A stretch of 64,000 bases of DNA from Rikenellaceae bacterium (GTDB taxonomy: Bacteria > Bacteroidota > Bacteroidia > Bacteroidales > Rikenellaceae), in assembly GCA_015059865.1 (NCBI GenBank), contig SUZP01000006.1, positions 1-64,000 on the forward strand, in the 5' to 3' direction. This document shows, piece by piece, positions 60,079 through 64,000 of this stretch. Under the pieces are notes generated by a model that made no database searches, was not told where the DNA came from, and saw nothing but the letters and a program-made list of their open reading frames with translations. The first letter of the stretch is position 1. Every line of letters begins with the position of its first letter. The translations under genes were made by a program, and so were the position numbers.

Positions 60079-61557
60079 ATGAGAAGCGTGAAATTTATGG
60101 TTGTGGCGGTGCTGTCGATTGTGGCACTTGCCGCTTGTGATAAGGAGGAAAAAGCGTCGCTTACGCTGAATAAAACGGCTCTCTATTTCTCCTCGTGGGA
60201 GGACTCGGCGCAGGTTGTATCCTATGTGGAGCAAGATGCGGAGTATGTTGCCGTAGGCTCGATTACGGAGGGTTGGGATGCAACAGTAGACCCCGTTGCT
60301 CGCAGAATTATCGTTATGCCTGTGGGTACAACCGAGGAGGGAAAGAGTAACGACGACCTCGCAAAGGAGGGCTATATGGTTGTGAATGCGCTGAGTAGGG
60401 ATAATTTGGCTACAAGCTGCTATGTATATCTCTATATCTGCGAGACCGAGTCGCTCGACACCGAGGGGCGCGCAAACTGCTATGTCGTGACAAAACCTAC
60501 CGCGAACTATACATTCGATGTGATGCATCGCCCTGATGGCGAGCCTCTCGCAACAAAGAGCGTTAAACTGCTGTGGCAGAGCAATAAAGATGTGGTGAAG
60601 AATGTGGATTTCGTGGATGGCAGAGCGATGTTCTACATCGAGAGCAGCGCGAATGATGCTACACTTCTGACCGATACAAACGCTGTGATTGGTGCGTGCA
60701 ACGATGCAGGAGAGGTCATTTGGAGCTGGCACTTGTGGATTGTGAACGAAAACCCTCTTGCCGAGGTCGATACATACGCCAATGGCAAGACCTTTATGCG
60801 GAAAAATCTTGGTGCCTTTATCAATGCAAACGGCTCGCCTGAGGAGCAGAAGATATTGGACTCGTATGGTCTATACTACCAGTGGGGGCGCAAAGACCCA
60901 TTCATCCGCCCCTACTACTACGACGCTGCGGGTGCCGAGAGCGAAACTCTATACTACGAGAAAGATGGATATATCACCGAGAACTTTGTGGCTCGCACAG
61001 CCGATAGTGGCACCTTGGACTACTCCATCAAAAACCCTTTGCACTATATCTATAATGCGGAGAGTAGCGAGTATAACGGCGATAGCGGAGCAGGTGTAGG
61101 CGATTGGCTTGTGGCGGCAGACAATGCTTTGTGGAGCGACACCGACAAGAGCCTCTACGACCCTTGTCCATACGGTTGGAGAGTGCCTACGGCAGAGGAT
61201 TTGTCGGTGCTTGACTTGTCGTATGCGGAGGATAATACCAAACTCGAAGTTGCTCGTAAGCAGTTTGGCTGGCATCTGTCGGATGGTAATAATGACTACT
61301 TCTACTCGGCTTGTGGTCGTCGTCGCTACACAGATGGAAAGGTCGAGAATATAAACTATAAGGATGGCGCATACCCTTCGCAGCCACAACCTTGGGAGGG
61401 GCACTACTGGACATCTACAACTGCGGCCGACGGAGGTGCGGTGAGTCTCTACTTCGACTTGACCACCGAGCGAACAAAGACGATAAATAAATTCGTTAAG
61501 AACAAGTCGCGTTTCAGAGCCAACGGAATGCAGGTGAGATGCGTGAAGGTTGTCTGA
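60079..61557 (+). CDS. FISUMP-type surface lipoprotein
   Basis: Lipobox ALAAC; FMRKNLGAF..., YYQWGRKDPF, DPCPYGWRVPTAEDL, GRRRYTDGKV, YWTST, GMQVRCVK. Confidence 0.8.
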   Translation: MRSVKFMVVAVLSIVALAACDKEEKASLTLNKTALYFSSWEDSAQVVSYVEQDAEYVAVGSITEGWDATVDPVARRIIVMPVGTTEEGKSNDDLAKEGYMVVNALSRDNLATSCYVYLYICETESLDTEGRANCYVVTKPTANYTFDVMHRPDGEPLATKSVKLLWQSNKDVVKNVDFVDGRAMFYIESSANDATLLTDTNAVIGACNDAGEVIWSWHLWIVNENPLAEVDTYANGKTFMRKNLGAFINANGSPEEQKILDSYGLYYQWGRKDPFIRPYYYDAAGAESETLYYEKDGYITENFVARTADSGTLDYSIKNPLHYIYNAESSEYNGDSGAGVGDWLVAADNALWSDTDKSLYDPCPYGWRVPTAEDLSVLDLSYAEDNTKLEVARKQFGWHLSDGNNDYFYSACGRRRYTDGKVENINYKDGAYPSQPQPWEGHYWTSTTAADGGAVSLYFDLTTERTKTINKFVKNKSRFRANGMQVRCVKVV

Positions 61558-61558
61558 C

Positions 61559-61740
61559 CAGACGAGAGACGAGAGACGAGAGACGAAAGACGAGAGACGA
61601 AAGACGAGAGACGAGAGAAATGCAAAATGGCTTTCTGCGCTCCCTAATATAAAACAAAAAATACCTTTAATTATCAATTGTCAATTAAATCGTTTGCGCT
61701 GTTTGCGCGCGCAAAAGTGCAAAAGCGCAAAAGCGCAAAC
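61559..61740. repeat. Heptamer array (GAGACGA)n, reverse composite element and octamer array (GCAAAAGC)n
   Basis: GACGAGAGACGAGAGACGAGAGACGAAAGACGAG...; TACCTTTAATTATCAATTGTCAATTAAATCG; GTGCAAAAGCGCAAAAGCGCAAA. Confidence 0.88.
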
Positions 61741-61745
61741 TCCCG

Positions 61746-62909
61746 TTACGGTAGGCTCAGCACGCCTCTATCACTCACAATCTTGCCTACGCCCAAGGCT
61801 CGGCTGATGCGTGATTGAGCAGCCGTATAACTCATTCCCAACTCCTCCATCTTACTCACCAACACAGCTCGCTCGATGCCGTTAGGATAGTAGGTCTGCA
61901 TAATACTTACGCAGTCGTTGCTGCTGCCAACGCCTTCACTCGGCAACTCGCACTCTACGGGCAAGCCCTCCTCGTCGATAGCGAAGGCAAAGGAGTCGAA
62001 CTCCTCGTTACGGCAGAACTGCGGCTCCACCACCGAGCAGTCGCCCACCCTATGTACAAAGATAACCGTCTCGGCCTTGCGCTGCAATGTCGAGCCTATA
62101 TGTCCACGCGCCTTGTCGCTGTTGGGGTTGGTGTGCAATACGCAGAGTATATGACAATTAAACTCTGTCGATAGCGCCATCAACCGCCCTACAATGCGGT
62201 CGCTCTCCTCGATGTCGTTGGTGTTGTGCATAAGGTCACTTATACCATCCACCACAACTAAGTGAGGGCGATATAGCTCTATTGCCATATAGAGCAACTC
62301 GGCTCTCTCCTTAGGCTCTATCTCGCGCAAAGTGAGCGAGTGAAACATTCCGTTATTACTCCTATCGCTCCATCCGGCAAGGCGATGTATGCGCTCCACC
62401 ACCTTGCGAGCGTGCAGTTCCGACTGCTCGGTATCTACCCATAGCACCTTAGCCAAGCGTGGTGTAATACCGAAGTCACCCTTCTCGGCCAACAATCCCC
62501 CAACAAGGGCGCTACATAGAAAGGTCTTTTTACTCTTGGCTGCGCCTACCACAGCCGAGATGTTACCCAACGAGGCCACTATCTTACCCTTATGTTCAAT
62601 TATTGGTCTAATGATAGGTGCAGGCTTTGTGAGGTCTACGAGGTGCGGAGCTACAAACTCGCGCAGCTCAGCACGGCGCATCTCCTGCTCGGCAAGGTAC
62701 TCGCTGCGCCTTTCGTATGGCGCAAAGGCCTCTGCAAGGATGCGGTCAGCCTCTGCAATCTCCTCGTCAGTAGGCATTTCATACTCTTCGGCCTCCTTCA
62801 ATAACGAGGCAAACATAGTACTCTTCTTCTGCGGCTCCTTATGCCCTGCATCGCCTTGCGACACAGCAGCAGCAATGGAGCCATTTGTGGTTACAAATGG
62901 TTCTGTCAT
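61746..62909 (-). CDS. RepA/RecA-like AAA ATPase of mobile-element type with C-terminal wHTH
   Basis: 387 aa; Walker A-like VVGAAKSKKTFL, LVVVDGISDLM, ILCVLHTNPNSDKARGHIGSTLQRKAE. Confidence 0.75.
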   Translation of the reverse strand: MTEPFVTTNGSIAAAVSQGDAGHKEPQKKSTMFASLLKEAEEYEMPTDEEIAEADRILAEAFAPYERRSEYLAEQEMRRAELREFVAPHLVDLTKPAPIIRPIIEHKGKIVASLGNISAVVGAAKSKKTFLCSALVGGLLAEKGDFGITPRLAKVLWVDTEQSELHARKVVERIHRLAGWSDRSNNGMFHSLTLREIEPKERAELLYMAIELYRPHLVVVDGISDLMHNTNDIEESDRIVGRLMALSTEFNCHILCVLHTNPNSDKARGHIGSTLQRKAETVIFVHRVGDCSVVEPQFCRNEEFDSFAFAIDEEGLPVECELPSEGVGSSNDCVSIMQTYYPNGIERAVLVSKMEELGMSYTAAQSRISRALGVGKIVSDRGVLSLP

Positions 62910-63020
62910 ATTGATAAAATTTAATTGATGTTTATTGTATCAGAAGTCTATTGCTCAATGGCACTGCAAATATACAACAAGAGATACCCCCTTGTCAAGT
63001 CTTTTGGTAACTTTTTTTCG

Positions 63021-63393
63021 AGGTTTTTGCGTTTTTGCGTTTTTGCGCGCGCAAACAGCGCAAATCGCGCAGCGATTTAATTGACAATTGACGAATTGAC
63101 AATGGACAATTAAAGGTATTCTTTGTTTTATAAACTCCCACCCTCGTCACGGCGCAACAAAACTGGGGTTTACTGGGGACACACCTGCGGTGTTTTACTG
63201 GGGACGCACCTGCGGTGCTTTACTGGGGAGCGCGGAGAGCGATTGCGCCGCAGGCCTAAATAAAAATACCATTAATTGTCAATTCGTCAATTCGTCAATT
63301 GTCAATTTGAAAACTCTCGTCTCTCGTCTCTCGTCTGAACTCCTCTCGCTGAATTTAATTTTTAATTTTTAATTTTGCATTTTGCATTTTGAA
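63021..63393. repeat. Mosaic of short tandem repeats and CTGGGG/CACCTGCGGTG units
   Basis: (GTTTTTGC)n, (ATTGACA)n, GCACCTGCGGTG(C/T)TTTACTGGGG units, (CTCTCGT)n, (GCATTTT)n in <400 bp. Confidence 0.88.
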
Positions 63394-63396
63394 TTA

Positions 63397-63404
63397 TATC
63401 TTTG
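63397..63404 (+). promoter_or_regulatory. -7 element TATCTTTG 8 nt upstream of the asnA ATG
   Basis: Exact TAnnTTTG match. Confidence 0.5.
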
Positions 63405-63412
63405 CATTGACT

Positions 63413-64000
63413 ATGAGCAAACTTATTATACCCACAGATTACAAGGCTGCACTGACGCTGCAACAGACCGAAATAGCCATCAAGGTTATCAAGGACTTCT
63501 TCCTTGCAAGCCTCTCTACCGAGCTGCGACTGCGCCGTGTTACTGCGCCGCTGTTTGTGCTTAAAGGGCTCGGAATGAACGACGAGCTGAGTGGCACGGA
63601 GCATCCCGTAACATTTCCAATCAAGGATATGGAGGGTGCCGAGGCGGAGGTGGTGCACTCCTTGGCAAAGTGGAAGCGCGTGACGCTTGCCGACTACGAG
63701 GTGAAGAGTGGCTACGGCATCATTACCGATATGAACGCCATTCGCGCAGACGAGGAGTTGGATAACCTGCACTCGCTCTATGTAGACCAGTGGGATTGGG
63801 AGCGCGTGATGGATAGCAGTCAGCGCACGGTCGAGTATCTGAAAAGCACTGTACGACAGATATATAACGCCATACTTCGCACCGAGTACCACATCTGCGA
63901 GACCTATCCGCAGATAGAGTCCTTCTTGCCCGAAGAGGTGACCTTCATACACGCCGAGGAGCTGCTGCAACGCTATCCCGACCTCTCGCCTAAGGAGCGC
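63413..64000 (+). CDS. asnA: Aspartate--ammonia ligase, truncated at window edge
   Basis: Open for 196 codons from ATG: MSKLIIPTDYKAALTLQQTEIAIKVIKDFFLASLSTELRLRRVTAPLFVLKGLGMNDELSGTEHPV. Missing from ORF track because no stop is in the window. Confidence 0.95.
   Translation, partial: MSKLIIPTDYKAALTLQQTEIAIKVIKDFFLASLSTELRLRRVTAPLFVLKGLGMNDELSGTEHPVTFPIKDMEGAEAEVVHSLAKWKRVTLADYEVKSGYGIITDMNAIRADEELDNLHSLYVDQWDWERVMDSSQRTVEYLKSTVRQIYNAILRTEYHICETYPQIESFLPEEVTFIHAEELLQRYPDLSPKER

Overview
This 64 kb window looks like chromosomal DNA of a Bacteroidota member. Bacteroidetes-type -7 promoter elements (TAnnTTTG), SusC/BtuB-like and FISUMP-type surface proteins and a BtuG-like lipoprotein suggest Bacteroidales, possibly Alistipes/Rikenellaceae-like; this is inference, since no search was run. 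Most of the window is housekeeping: mutA/mutB, murF, manC-type GMP transferase, spoT/relA, recA, serC-serA-DUF1015, fmt, lptF/G, mtaB, trkH, cdaA, skp, lgt, ruvB, gpsA and a truncated asnA. A cobalamin riboswitch precedes a translationally coupled surface-lipoprotein/BtuG-like/BtuB-like operon. With mutAB and a PduO-type adenosyltransferase this makes three B12-linked loci in one window. Two tRNA genes were read by eye: Ser-GCU (minus) and Arg-CCG (plus). Points worth a second look: (1) a lipoprotein-signal glutamate-racemase-like enzyme with both catalytic-Cys motifs; (2) a four-unit ~102-bp array of tandem terminator-like hairpins downstream of tRNA-Ser, forming a long palindrome with the tRNA 3' end; (3) an operator-like array of TTACA-N2-TGTAA dyads upstream of an XRE regulator; (4) many unrelated intergenic short tandem repeats that share a 7-bp period, one family embedded in a larger composite element and one encoding the tail of LptF/G; (5) a gpsA duplication with a nearly identical HAD gene fragment between diverged copies; (6) an output-less 4HB/HAMP-type sensor coupled to TrkH. 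No CRISPR array, complete prophage or obvious defence island was seen.
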